This document shows positions 33,620 to 42,530 of a stretch of DNA of 64,000 nt, piece after piece. Positions within the stretch are counted from its first letter, which is position 1, and each line of letters starts with the position of its first letter. The DNA lies in assembly GCA_016795105.1 (NCBI GenBank), contig JAEUIH010000027.1, positions 23,313 to 87,312 of the forward strand, given 5' to 3'. Made by a program: the position numbers and the translations under genes. The notes beneath the pieces are model-generated. The model searched no databases, was not told the DNA's origin, and was given only the letters and a program-made list of their open reading frames with translations. Source of the DNA: Planctomyces sp. Lineage in GTDB: Bacteria > Planctomycetota > Planctomycetia > Planctomycetales > Planctomycetaceae.

Positions 33620-33832
33620 ATGTCATTAGAACGACTTTGCAACAAGATCATCTGCTTCAACATGCATCCTGTTTACCCGGCAAAAAATGCCGGTGTGGGA
33701 GGATTCAGTCTTCCTCCTTCGGAACATGGTCCGCAACTGTTCGCAGAAGAGGAGAAATTCCTGGCATCAGATGCGGAATTCGTTGAGCAGCATATTCGGC
33801 AGCGATTGCCGGGTTTTGACTTCAGAATTTAA
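33620..33832 (+). CDS. Possible small protein, divergent from the outer-membrane-like gene
   Basis: 70 aa, no family. Support: GGGGAG about 7 nt before the ATG, a fully open frame, and an acidic, helix-like C-terminal half (LFAEEEKFLASDAEFVEQHI then RQRLPGFDF). There is no signal or membrane segment. An inverted repeat CCGGCA-AAAAA-TGCCGG lies inside the frame near 33680. It could be chance; the adjacent amidotransferase locus starts 200 bp downstream. Confidence 0.4.
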   Translation: MSLERLCNKIICFNMHPVYPAKNAGVGGFSLPPSEHGPQLFAEEEKFLASDAEFVEQHIRQRLPGFDFRI

Positions 33833-34035
33833 CGAATGCAGGAATTTTGACGGAATGTTGCGGAACGGCAACACTGTTGTAAGGGACCGACAACCGTCCT
33901 GAAAATGCGACATCCGGGTGAAGTCGCTCCATCCTGCCATCGGAACCTGACCTAAGTTTCGAATGATTCCATGGTGGATCACCAGGTGATAATTGCGCCT
34001 GGGTACTGATGAGCAGGTTTCTGGTGGAGTCCGCC

Positions 34036-36003
34036 ATGTGCGGCATAGCCGGCGTTCTGTATTCGGATGCCAGACGGTCCGTAACTGAAGATCTGTTGAC
34101 TCGGATGGGGGATGCGATTGCGCATCGAGGTCCGGATGGGGTAGGTACGTACCGCGGTCAGTCAGTCGGACTTGTCCACAGAAGGCTGGCAATTATTGAC
34201 CTTGCGGGTGGGCAGCAGCCGCTTGGAAATGAAGATGACAGCCTGCAGATTGTTTTCAATGGAGAGATCTACAACTATCGCGAGTTGCGGAAATCGCTTG
34301 AAGCAAGAGGTCATCTGTTCAGGACGAATTCCGATACAGAGGTCCTGGTACATCTCTTTGAAGACCTGGGTCCGGCGATGTGTCGTGAGCTCCGAGGGAT
34401 GTTTGCGTTTGCGATCTGGAACACGAAGACTCAAGAGTTGTTTCTGGCACGTGATCATCTTGGGCAGAAGCCGCTGTACATCTATCGCGACCATGAGAAA
34501 CTGCTGTTTGGTTCTGAGCTGAAGGCGATTCTTGCGCATGGCAGCCTTGATCGTGCGATTCGCGTTTCGGCGGTTGAGGACTTTTTGACGTTTGGATTTG
34601 TGCCGGGATCGACCAGTATTTTTCAGTCGATTGAAAAGCTGCCTGCCGGACACAGTGTGCTGTTATCTCCAGGACGACTTGATGCAAGTCCTCAGCAGTA
34701 CTGGCGCCTTGAATTCAAAGACATTGTTCAGCGAAGCAACCTGGAATGGAAAGAGTGCATAGACGAAGCCCTGAAAGAAAGTGTTAAGGCGCATCTTGTT
34801 GCAGACGTTCCGGTGGGAGCGTTTCTCAGCGGCGGGCTCGACAGCAGTGCCATTGTTGCCACAGCATCCCGACTTCGAGCAACTCCGCTTCAGACATTTT
34901 CGATTGGGTTTCAGGAGAAGGAATTCAGTGAACTTCCGTATGCCGAGGCAGTCGCTCGGCACTTTTGCTGCCTGCACACCGAAGAGATTGTTACACCGGA
35001 CGCCGTTCGCGATCTGGAAGACCTTGTCTTTTTGTACGATGAGCCGTTCGCTGATGCATCGGCCATCCCAACCATGGCCGTGGCCAGAATGGCTGCTCAG
35101 CATGTGAAGGTGGCTCTTTCCGGGGATGGGGGCGATGAGCTTTTTGGAGGCTATGCCAGGTATTCGCATGACCTGAAAGAGGCTTCACTTCGAACCTTAC
35201 TTCCGGGTTGGTTTCGCCAGCAGGTCCTTCGCAGACTCGGAGCAGTGTGGCCAAAGGCTGACTGGCTTCCACGAGCGCTGAGGCTCAAGACGACACTGCA
35301 GAATCTGGCAGCTTCGCCGGCCGCCGCTTATGCCAACACTGTCTCAGCCTGTCGGTCACTGACTCGGAGAGAGCTGCTGAACAAAGACCTTCAAAAGCAA
35401 CTCTGTGATCACGCACCGGAGCGAATCATTGAAGCCGCGTTTTCCGCTGGTGCGCGTGATCCGCTCAGTGGAATGCTTGCGGCGGACACTTCGGTTCTGC
35501 TGCCCGATGACTTTCTGACGAAAGTGGATCGCGCGAGCATGGGATTTGGGCTGGAAGTTCGTCCTCCGCTGATTGACTGGAAAATGATGGAACTTGCGGC
35601 ATCAATGCCGTCGGACCTGAAGGTGAACAACGGCTCCGGAAAATGGATACTAAAGCAGGTCTTTGAATCAAGACTGCCGGATCAGCTTGTGCATCGACGA
35701 AAGCAGGGATTTGAGCTCCCCATTGATATCTGGCTGCGAGGGCCATTACGAAATCAGGTGCATGAGATTGTGCTGAAGCCGGATGGACCACTTGCTCAGT
35801 TCATATCGATCTCAATGGCCGAACGACTCTATGGGGAACACTGTGCGGGTCGAGGTCGACATGGTCAGGTTCTGTGGTCGTTGCTGATTCTGGGGCGATG
35901 GCTGGATTCGTGGGGCAATTCATGCCTGAAATCCGGACCGCAAAGAAGTTCAGCTTCCAGGCGATCCCCGATGGGAGTGTCTCATTCCGGAGGCCATCGA
36001 TGA
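34036..36003 (+). CDS. asnB: Glutamine-hydrolysing asparagine synthase-type amidotransferase
   Basis: 655 aa. The start at 34036 is decided by the N-terminal Cys2 nucleophile (MCGIAGV) required by class II amidotransferases and by GGTGGAG just upstream; the open frame from 34009 is not used. The glutaminase domain holds RGPDG, HRRLAIIDLAGGQQP, NGEIYNYRELR and SDTEVL. The synthetase domain begins with the ATP pyrophosphatase loop SGGLDSSA (about residues 264-271) and includes LSGDGGDELFGGYARY. It transfers amide nitrogen from glutamine. Within a run of glycosyltransferase and FemAB genes it more likely amidates a polysaccharide or its precursor than makes asparagine, as for the exosortase-associated amidotransferases. 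It overlaps the next gene by 4 bp. Confidence 0.93.
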   Translation: MCGIAGVLYSDARRSVTEDLLTRMGDAIAHRGPDGVGTYRGQSVGLVHRRLAIIDLAGGQQPLGNEDDSLQIVFNGEIYNYRELRKSLEARGHLFRTNSDTEVLVHLFEDLGPAMCRELRGMFAFAIWNTKTQELFLARDHLGQKPLYIYRDHEKLLFGSELKAILAHGSLDRAIRVSAVEDFLTFGFVPGSTSIFQSIEKLPAGHSVLLSPGRLDASPQQYWRLEFKDIVQRSNLEWKECIDEALKESVKAHLVADVPVGAFLSGGLDSSAIVATASRLRATPLQTFSIGFQEKEFSELPYAEAVARHFCCLHTEEIVTPDAVRDLEDLVFLYDEPFADASAIPTMAVARMAAQHVKVALSGDGGDELFGGYARYSHDLKEASLRTLLPGWFRQQVLRRLGAVWPKADWLPRALRLKTTLQNLAASPAAAYANTVSACRSLTRRELLNKDLQKQLCDHAPERIIEAAFSAGARDPLSGMLAADTSVLLPDDFLTKVDRASMGFGLEVRPPLIDWKMMELAASMPSDLKVNNGSGKWILKQVFESRLPDQLVHRRKQGFELPIDIWLRGPLRNQVHEIVLKPDGPLAQFISISMAERLYGEHCAGRGRHGQVLWSLLILGRWLDSWGNSCLKSGPQRSSASRRSPMGVSHSGGHR

Positions 36004-38732
36004 AGCCTTTGTTTGCGAAAGATCAGCGATCTAATTCTGCGGCGGGAGTATCGGTTGATGGTCAATTGCTGCTGAATTCGATTCAGGATTTGCGGTCAGC
36101 GCCTGTAAGTGGCGGGATGTGTTTTCCGAAAGGGGCGTTTACTGCGTCGACTGATGCCTCCGCTCGAAACCGGTTTGTGTTGAAGTGCCCTTTCGACACT
36201 GTTCGCTATGTCGCTGAAACGGTGGTTCTGGACCGCTGGAGCGATGGAAGCGTCCGCTGGGCACTCGTAAATGCAGTCCCGGCAGTCTCCCTGCATCAAC
36301 CTGTCGGTCAGTCCTCGCTACTTGATGCTTTAGAGCCATCAGAAGCGGAATCATATTTGAATTCAGGTGCAGTGAAGAAGGAGTCGGTTGACGGCACCTG
36401 CTACTACCAAATGCCGGTTACGGTCTGTCCAGCGCCCGAGTTTCAACTCTCGTCGAGACGACGGACCAGCGTCAGGTTCCTCGAGAATCGAATTGAATTG
36501 AGATCCGCAGACCTTGATGCCGATCAGCCCTGTGAACAAGTCATTGAAATTGAGCCGCAGCTGTTTGATGACTTCGGCAATATGATGTCAATTCGACCTG
36601 GGGCGATTGCAGAAGAATCTGCAGGCGAACTTCGGCAGGTCTTTCTGATTCCGATACAGGTTGTTTCGGCGCCATGGATTTCTCTGCAGTTGAGATTGAT
36701 CTGGTGGCCTTTGCTGGGATATCTCGAAGTAGAAACGCGACTGCGGAATACACGGCGAGCACGTCATGCAGGCGGGCTGTGGGACCTCGGTGACCCCGGT
36801 TCATGGAGGTTCTCGGGGCTTGAGCTGTGGATTCGGAGTGACGATTCGACTTCTGCATCCACCATGCACTGGACGTCTGAAATCGATCTGCCATGGCGAT
36901 GTGCGGCATCCCGTGACGTCGTATCTATCGTTCAATCCGGCAGCGGTGGGCCGTGGTGGTCCAGTCGGAATCACGCTGAAACCCCATCTGAACGCGGATA
37001 CACGGTCCATGCCCCGGAAGGAGTCCTGCGAGGGTATCGGGCGGAGCCAACTTTGATCGGAAGCTGCGGTAACGAACATACTGCCGTGATGATTCCTGAA
37101 TTCTGGCAGCAGTTTCCGGCGCAGATTGCCTGGAACGATGGGCAATTCGTGTGCGGTGTGTTCCCGCGGTCAACTGGATGCATTTTTGAGCTTCAGGGTG
37201 GCGAACAGAAAACGACACGCGTACGAGTCCGTTCGTTTCGTTCGGAACCACACGATTTCAGTGATTCGATTCGATGGATGCATCGTCCTGGGCAATTGAT
37301 ACCGACCACTTCTGCAATCGCGAACACAGAAACGATTCCGTGGTTTCCAGGTGAGTTGTCATCGATTCCGGCAGGAGCTCGACTCAGCAGCTATTTTAGT
37401 GAAGCGATGTCCGGCGAGTATTCTCTGACACGACGGCGAGAGAAGATTGATGAGTATGGATGGCGCAACTATGGAGATGTTCCGGCTGATCATGAACAGA
37501 CTCATTACGCGGGATCGAACACGGTCATCTCACACTATAACAACCAGTTCGACATGATCTTTGGCGGCATTCAGCAGCTGCTGAATGCCGGGGATCCGAT
37601 GTGGCTGAATTTGTTCGATCCTCTGGCCCGTCATGTGATGGACATAGACCTCTATCACACGAACGAAGACCGAGCAGTCTTCAATGGTGGTTTGTTTTGG
37701 CATACCGACCACTATGTTGACGCTGCGACGTCGACCCACCGCACGTATTCAGTTGCAAATCAAAAACCGGGGCAGCCTTACGGAGGTGGCCCTGGCAACG
37801 AACATAACTACACCACCGGTTTGCTCTACTACTATTTGCTCACAGGTCATCCGGAAGCTCGTGAATCAGTCGTAATGCTTGCCGACTGGGTCATCGCAAT
37901 GGATGACGGACGAAACACAATTCTCGGGGTTCTGGACGGCGGACCGACGGGATTTGCATCAGCAACCGTATCACCCGATTTTCATGGGCCCGGAAGGGGC
38001 GCCGGTAATTCGATCAACGCCCTGATGGATGGATGGCTGTTGACGCGAGACCCACAATACTGCACGAAAGCCGAAGAACTAATCCGCAGGTGTGTACATC
38101 CTGAGCAGGATCTTGAGGCGCTTCATCTTGCAGATGCTGAAGGGCACTGGTCATACACTGTCTTTCTGACATCTCTGTCGCGTTACCTGCTGTTGAAACT
38201 GGAAGCAGGTCAGACGGATTCAATGTACAGTTACGCGCGGGCGGTGATGAGCCACTATGGCCGCTGGATGGTTGTGCATGAATGCCGTACTCTGAGTCAG
38301 CCGGAGAAGCTTCAGTATCCAACAGAAGCGTGGGCGGCCCAGGACTTCAGAAAGGCCAACGTGCTGAGACTGGCTGCTGTCTGTGAAGACGATCCGGCAC
38401 AGGCAGAAGCAATGCGGCTGCGTGCGTGTCAGCTGAACGACGAAGCATGGGCCGATCTGCTTTCATTTGGAGAAGCCCATCTTTCGGCAAGGTGCCTCTC
38501 CATTCTGATGACTGAAGGACTTCGTGATGCTTTTCATCGCGTTGCTGATTCGCGACCACTGCCTGCAGGTACGCATCCGCTGCCCGAGGTTCAGTGGGCG
38601 ATGTTTGTTCCACAAAAGGCACGTGTTCGAGAGCTTCTGAAGAGGCCTGTGCATCTTGCCGCTAGTTTGTTGAAGGTTCTGTCGCCACATCGATGTTTAG
38701 CAGCCTTGGACGCCTTACGGCGCCAGTTTTGA
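36000..38732 (+). CDS. Exo-rhamnogalacturonan lyase-like (PcRGLX/YetA-like) protein
   Basis: 910 aa. The start is the ATG at 36000, which shares ATGA with the asnB stop and has GGAGG 6 nt upstream; longer frames reach 35874. The N-terminal region has the family-like opening 'PVSGGMCFPKGAF ... LDRWSDGSVRWALV'. The C-terminal half looks like an alpha/alpha-toroid with aromatic and histidine motifs: NGGLFWHTDHYVDAATSTHR, GGGPGNEHNYTTGLLYYYLL, GHPEARESVVMLADWVIAMD and GRGAGNSINALMDGW. These recall PcRGLX/YetA-type lyases. No signal peptide is visible, which is odd for a secreted lyase. Polysaccharide gene clusters often include a lyase or heparinase-like protein for chain release or editing. It ends 10 bp before the next glycosyltransferase. 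Confidence 0.7.
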   Translation: MKPLFAKDQRSNSAAGVSVDGQLLLNSIQDLRSAPVSGGMCFPKGAFTASTDASARNRFVLKCPFDTVRYVAETVVLDRWSDGSVRWALVNAVPAVSLHQPVGQSSLLDALEPSEAESYLNSGAVKKESVDGTCYYQMPVTVCPAPEFQLSSRRRTSVRFLENRIELRSADLDADQPCEQVIEIEPQLFDDFGNMMSIRPGAIAEESAGELRQVFLIPIQVVSAPWISLQLRLIWWPLLGYLEVETRLRNTRRARHAGGLWDLGDPGSWRFSGLELWIRSDDSTSASTMHWTSEIDLPWRCAASRDVVSIVQSGSGGPWWSSRNHAETPSERGYTVHAPEGVLRGYRAEPTLIGSCGNEHTAVMIPEFWQQFPAQIAWNDGQFVCGVFPRSTGCIFELQGGEQKTTRVRVRSFRSEPHDFSDSIRWMHRPGQLIPTTSAIANTETIPWFPGELSSIPAGARLSSYFSEAMSGEYSLTRRREKIDEYGWRNYGDVPADHEQTHYAGSNTVISHYNNQFDMIFGGIQQLLNAGDPMWLNLFDPLARHVMDIDLYHTNEDRAVFNGGLFWHTDHYVDAATSTHRTYSVANQKPGQPYGGGPGNEHNYTTGLLYYYLLTGHPEARESVVMLADWVIAMDDGRNTILGVLDGGPTGFASATVSPDFHGPGRGAGNSINALMDGWLLTRDPQYCTKAEELIRRCVHPEQDLEALHLADAEGHWSYTVFLTSLSRYLLLKLEAGQTDSMYSYARAVMSHYGRWMVVHECRTLSQPEKLQYPTEAWAAQDFRKANVLRLAAVCEDDPAQAEAMRLRACQLNDEAWADLLSFGEAHLSARCLSILMTEGLRDAFHRVADSRPLPAGTHPLPEVQWAMFVPQKARVRELLKRPVHLAASLLKVLSPHRCLAALDALRRQF

Positions 38733-38742
38733 CGGGGGTTCT

Positions 38743-39930
38743 ATGATACAATCTGTTGCTCAGCAGCCAGTCGGAGTTCGTCCGGTGCTTGCTACAGGTC
38801 GCGACAACAGACCTGTGATTTGTCACGTGATCCATTCTCTGGGAGTTGGGGGAGCCGAGGTTCTGCTGGATCAGATGGTTCGCAGAATGAGTGATGAATT
38901 TCGATTCGTCGTCGCCGTGCTTGATGAAGTCGGTGAAATCGGGGAACGTCTGCGAAGAGACGGAGTCACTGTTCACCATCTCCATCGGGAACCGGGCATA
39001 GATCGCAATTGTGCTCAGAGACTGAAAGCGTTTGCTGATCAGCAGCAGGTCTCCATACTGCATGCTCATCAGTATACGCCGTTCTTTCAGGCGATGCTGA
39101 GTCGCGGGCTTGTCGGACGACGACCAGTAGTGTTTACGGAACACGGCCGACATGTTCCTGATCTGCCTTCTCGCAAGCGAATGATTGTTAATCGGCTTCT
39201 ACTCAGGAAACGCGATCGGCTGATTGGGGTGGGCGAGGCAGTCGCAGATGCTCTGATCAAAAACGAAGGCTTGCCGGCTCAGCGTGTTGAAGTCATTTAC
39301 AACGGCGTTGATCTGAATCGTTATCAGCATACAGATGCTTCCGCAAGGGAACTGATACGAGCGGAGTTCGGATTCAATTCCACTGACTTTGTTGCTGTTC
39401 AGGTGGCGCGGCTGCATGATCTGAAGGATCACGAAACAGCCATTCGAGCCATGAAAGTGGTCTGTGAAGAAGTTCCACATGCCCGATTACTGATCGTTGG
39501 GGACGGAGACTGTCGTAGCCGGATTGAACAGCTGATTGAGGAGAACCAGCTTGAATTCAATGTCGTGATGGCAGGGGCAAGAAACGATGTGCCCGATCTT
39601 CTTGCGGCTTCAGATCTGTTTTTGATGACCAGCATCAGTGAAGGGATTCCTCTGACACTGATTGAAGCAATGGCTGCCGGTCTGCCGGTCGTATCAACGG
39701 CTGTTGGTGGTATTCCGGAAATGATTGAGTCCGGTGTGAGCGGATATCTGCATGAGGCACGTGATGTCGGCGGTATCGCTGCATCTGTGATCTCACTAAC
39801 TCGTGATCTTGAGCAGCGTCATCGGATCTCCGTCAACGGTCGAAAGACTGCACTGGAGAAGTTCTCTCTGGAGACGATGCTGTTGCAATACCGGCAGGTC
39901 TATCGAGATGTCGCAGGAGTTGCCATATGA
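38743..39930 (+). CDS. Glycosyltransferase family 4-like protein
   Basis: 395 aa GT-B fold enzyme. The N-terminal acceptor domain opens VICHVIHSLGVGGAEVLLDQMV, the usual GT4 glycine-rich start, with VSILHAHQYTPFFQAML and VFTEHGRH following. The nucleotide-sugar domain has VQVARLHDLKDHETAIRAMK, LLIVGDGDCRSRIEQLI, VVMAGARNDVPDLLAASDLF and the E-x7-E motif EGIPLTLIEAMAAGLPVVST. It probably adds a sugar to a lipid-linked or growing polysaccharide at the inner membrane. It overlaps the next gene by 4 bp (ATGA). Confidence 0.92.
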   Translation: MIQSVAQQPVGVRPVLATGRDNRPVICHVIHSLGVGGAEVLLDQMVRRMSDEFRFVVAVLDEVGEIGERLRRDGVTVHHLHREPGIDRNCAQRLKAFADQQQVSILHAHQYTPFFQAMLSRGLVGRRPVVFTEHGRHVPDLPSRKRMIVNRLLLRKRDRLIGVGEAVADALIKNEGLPAQRVEVIYNGVDLNRYQHTDASARELIRAEFGFNSTDFVAVQVARLHDLKDHETAIRAMKVVCEEVPHARLLIVGDGDCRSRIEQLIEENQLEFNVVMAGARNDVPDLLAASDLFLMTSISEGIPLTLIEAMAAGLPVVSTAVGGIPEMIESGVSGYLHEARDVGGIAASVISLTRDLEQRHRISVNGRKTALEKFSLETMLLQYRQVYRDVAGVAI

Positions 39931-41198
39931 GTTGGCAACAATCGGTGGAATCGAACGGGGCGCTGCTGATCTTCTCCGATGACTGGGGAAGACATCCGTC
40001 GTCCTGCCAGCATTTGACACGACACCTGCTTCAGCGGTATCCGGTGACATGGGTCAATACAATTGGGACTCGAGCACCCCGACTGAATTTGGCAACTGCG
40101 CAAAGAGCACTTGAAAAGCTGCGTGACTGGACGCGGCGCAATGATGTGAAGACTGGCGGTGATGAGCAGTCCGGTCAGTCGAGTCGTGATGGTGTTCCGG
40201 ATGCACGGCCTGAGGTGGTCAGTCCTCGCATGTGGCCATGGTTTTCGCAGAAGTCAGATCGGAAGTTGAATCGCTGGCTGCTACGACGGCAGCTTCAGCC
40301 ATTGATTGAACGCATGCCTCGTCCGGTGACAGCTTTGACAACTCTGCCGATTACTGCAGACCTGGCCGGAGTCCTGCCGGTAGATCGATGGGTCTATTAT
40401 TGCGTGGATGATTTTTCCCAGTGGCCGGGGCTCGATGGAGATACTCTGCGGCGAATGGACCGCGAGATGATTCGCAAAGCAGACTCAATCGTAGCGGTGA
40501 GCGAGACGCTTCAGTCGATGATTGCTACCGAAGGTCGAGTCTCCACACTACTGACCCACGGTGTTGACGTGGATTTCTGGAAACGTCCTCAGACTGACAC
40601 CCGCATAACATGCAGGGTCGATGAACTGCTCCCCAAGGATGTACCGCTCATTGTGTTTTGGGGGGTTGCAGACCGGCGAATGAACACGGCATCTCTGCGA
40701 GCACTCTCAAAGGCACTTCGAACTGAGAAGATCGTGATTGTCGGTCCGACTCAGGATCCGGATCCGGCAATTTGCTCGTTACCGAATGTTGTCATGCTGC
40801 CTGCACTGCCGATCGAGACGCTGCCTTACGTTGCGGCAAAGGCTGCTGTCCTGATCATGCCGTACTCTGATCTTCCTGTCACTCGGGCAATGCAGCCTTT
40901 AAAGCTGAAGGAATATCTGGCGACTGGCCGGCCGGTTGTTGCAAATCACCTGCCTTCGGTTGAGCCGTGGGTGGACTGTCTCGATTCTGCCTGCAATCCG
41001 GAGCAGTTTGCCAGCCTGGTGTTGTTGCGACTCCGAACGGGTACTCCCATTAGTCAACGACTTGGAAGAAAACGACTTGAAGACGAAAGCTGGTCAGTGA
41101 AGGCCATGCTCCTTGAAGAACATTTCTGTTCAAGAATTGTCTCGGCCAGGTCGGCTGCAGATCAAGTGGGCTTTATTCCGGAAATCATTACGGGCTGA
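39927..41198 (+). CDS. Glycosyltransferase (GT-B fold)
   Basis: 423 aa, second of three glycosyltransferases. It starts with LLIFSDDWGRHPSSCQHLTR, a pattern seen in planctomycete GT genes. A central region (VYYCVDDFSQWPGLDG, SIVAVSETLQSMI, LLTHGVDVDFW) precedes the C-terminal Rossmann part (LIVFWGVADRRMN, IVIVGPTQDPD, VLIMPYSDLPVTRAMQPLKL and EYLATGRPVVAN). A 4-bp overlap couples it to the upstream GT, and the next gene begins 7 nt after its stop. Confidence 0.9.
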   Translation: MSWQQSVESNGALLIFSDDWGRHPSSCQHLTRHLLQRYPVTWVNTIGTRAPRLNLATAQRALEKLRDWTRRNDVKTGGDEQSGQSSRDGVPDARPEVVSPRMWPWFSQKSDRKLNRWLLRRQLQPLIERMPRPVTALTTLPITADLAGVLPVDRWVYYCVDDFSQWPGLDGDTLRRMDREMIRKADSIVAVSETLQSMIATEGRVSTLLTHGVDVDFWKRPQTDTRITCRVDELLPKDVPLIVFWGVADRRMNTASLRALSKALRTEKIVIVGPTQDPDPAICSLPNVVMLPALPIETLPYVAAKAAVLIMPYSDLPVTRAMQPLKLKEYLATGRPVVANHLPSVEPWVDCLDSACNPEQFASLVLLRLRTGTPISQRLGRKRLEDESWSVKAMLLEEHFCSRIVSARSAADQVGFIPEIITG

Positions 41199-41205
41199 GG
41201 TTGTT

Positions 41206-42468
41206 ATGGCGCGTTCAATCAGAGTTCCAAGCACAGGCCGTCCCATGGTGCTGCATACACGTGTGGTAACCGGCACTGGTGGTGGCCCGGAAAAGACGAT
41301 CCTGAACTCGCCGCGATATCTGCGAAAATACGGATTCGATTCCGCATGTCTTTTCATGAGACCACCCGGTGACGAAGGGTTTGCTGTCCTTGAAAAGAAG
41401 GCTGCCGCGGCAGATGCTGAGATACTCGGGCTGGATGATCGCGGGCCGTTTGACTGGAATGTTGTGCGTCAGTGCATTCGAGCCTGCCGCGAACGCGAAG
41501 TGAACATCTGGCACGCACACGACTACAAGAGCAACGCTCTGGGATTACTGGTTCAGAAGTTTCATCCAATGCACCTTGTGACTACGGCACATGGGTGGGT
41601 ACGGTTTACATCGAAGACGCCTTTGTATTATCGCATTGATCGTTTTTGCATGAAGCGATACCGGGAAGTGATCTGCGTTTCACAGGATCTGGTAGAGGCC
41701 TGTCGAAAGACGGGTGTTGCCGCGGAGAGGCTTCAGCTGATCGACAATGCAATCGTGCTGGACGACTATTCAACGCAGCCACCCACGCTGAAAGATCGAA
41801 TGAAGTTCGGCTTTGATTCGGGCATAACGGTCATAGGAGCTGCTGGGCGGCTTTCGGAGGAAAAAGGATTTCATCATCTGATTGATGCTGTTGCTCGTCT
41901 GATACGGGATGGGCATCAAGTCGGTTTGGTCATTGCCGGCGAAGGACATCTTCGAGAACAGCTTCAGCAGCAGATTGACCTTCATGAAATGCAGTCTCAC
42001 ATTCGACTGGCCGGATTCCTGTCGGATCCGCGTGATCTTTACCGTGCAGTTGATCTGTTTGTGCTGAGCAGCATTCGTGAAGGACTGCCGAATGTGGTTC
42101 TCGAGGCGATGGCTTCACAGCGTCCAGTCGTTGTCACTGCCTGCAACGGCATTCCACGGCTTGTTGAAAACGACCGGAACGGTGTCGTCGTTCGACCGGA
42201 TAGTGTCGAGTCTCTCTACAATGGTATTCAGAAATGTCTGTCGTCGTCCTCGTTCTGCAGGTCAATCGCTGCAGAAGGTCGAACGACGATCGAAGAACAG
42301 TTCTGCTTTGACAGACGCATGCAAAAAGTCATTCGTGTTTACGGAAAACTGTCGGATCAGCTGAGAGCCTACACTGAACGGCGCCTTAACGATGTCACTC
42401 ATGAATCAGGCGATTCAAATCCGATGGCAGCACAGCCAGTTGACACGAAGCTGGCCGTCAGCGTTTGA
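41206..42468 (+). CDS. Glycosyltransferase family 4-like protein
   Basis: 420 aa from the ATG at 41206, with GAGG overlapping the upstream stop. The open frame from 41113 would overlap the upstream GT by 86 bp and is rejected. GT4 features: VLHTRVVTGTGGGPEKTILN, NIWHAHDYKSNALGLLV, VTTAHGWV, VICVSQDLVEACRKTGV, IGAAGRLSEEKGFHHLI, VIAGEGHLREQLQQQI, and the E-x7-E motif in SSIREGLPNVVLEAMASQRP. It is the third glycosyltransferase of the cluster. Confidence 0.92.
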   Translation: MARSIRVPSTGRPMVLHTRVVTGTGGGPEKTILNSPRYLRKYGFDSACLFMRPPGDEGFAVLEKKAAAADAEILGLDDRGPFDWNVVRQCIRACREREVNIWHAHDYKSNALGLLVQKFHPMHLVTTAHGWVRFTSKTPLYYRIDRFCMKRYREVICVSQDLVEACRKTGVAAERLQLIDNAIVLDDYSTQPPTLKDRMKFGFDSGITVIGAAGRLSEEKGFHHLIDAVARLIRDGHQVGLVIAGEGHLREQLQQQIDLHEMQSHIRLAGFLSDPRDLYRAVDLFVLSSIREGLPNVVLEAMASQRPVVVTACNGIPRLVENDRNGVVVRPDSVESLYNGIQKCLSSSSFCRSIAAEGRTTIEEQFCFDRRMQKVIRVYGKLSDQLRAYTERRLNDVTHESGDSNPMAAQPVDTKLAVSV

Positions 42469-42530
42469 AGATTCCGGTTTACGGCTCCTCGTATTTCTCA
42501 CAGTCGAATTCTCTGTAAGCTCAATACAAC

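Noticed and set aside
34009..34035. Upstream ATG for asnB
   Set aside because: It would bury the required N-terminal Cys2; the ATG at 34036 has the ribosome site.
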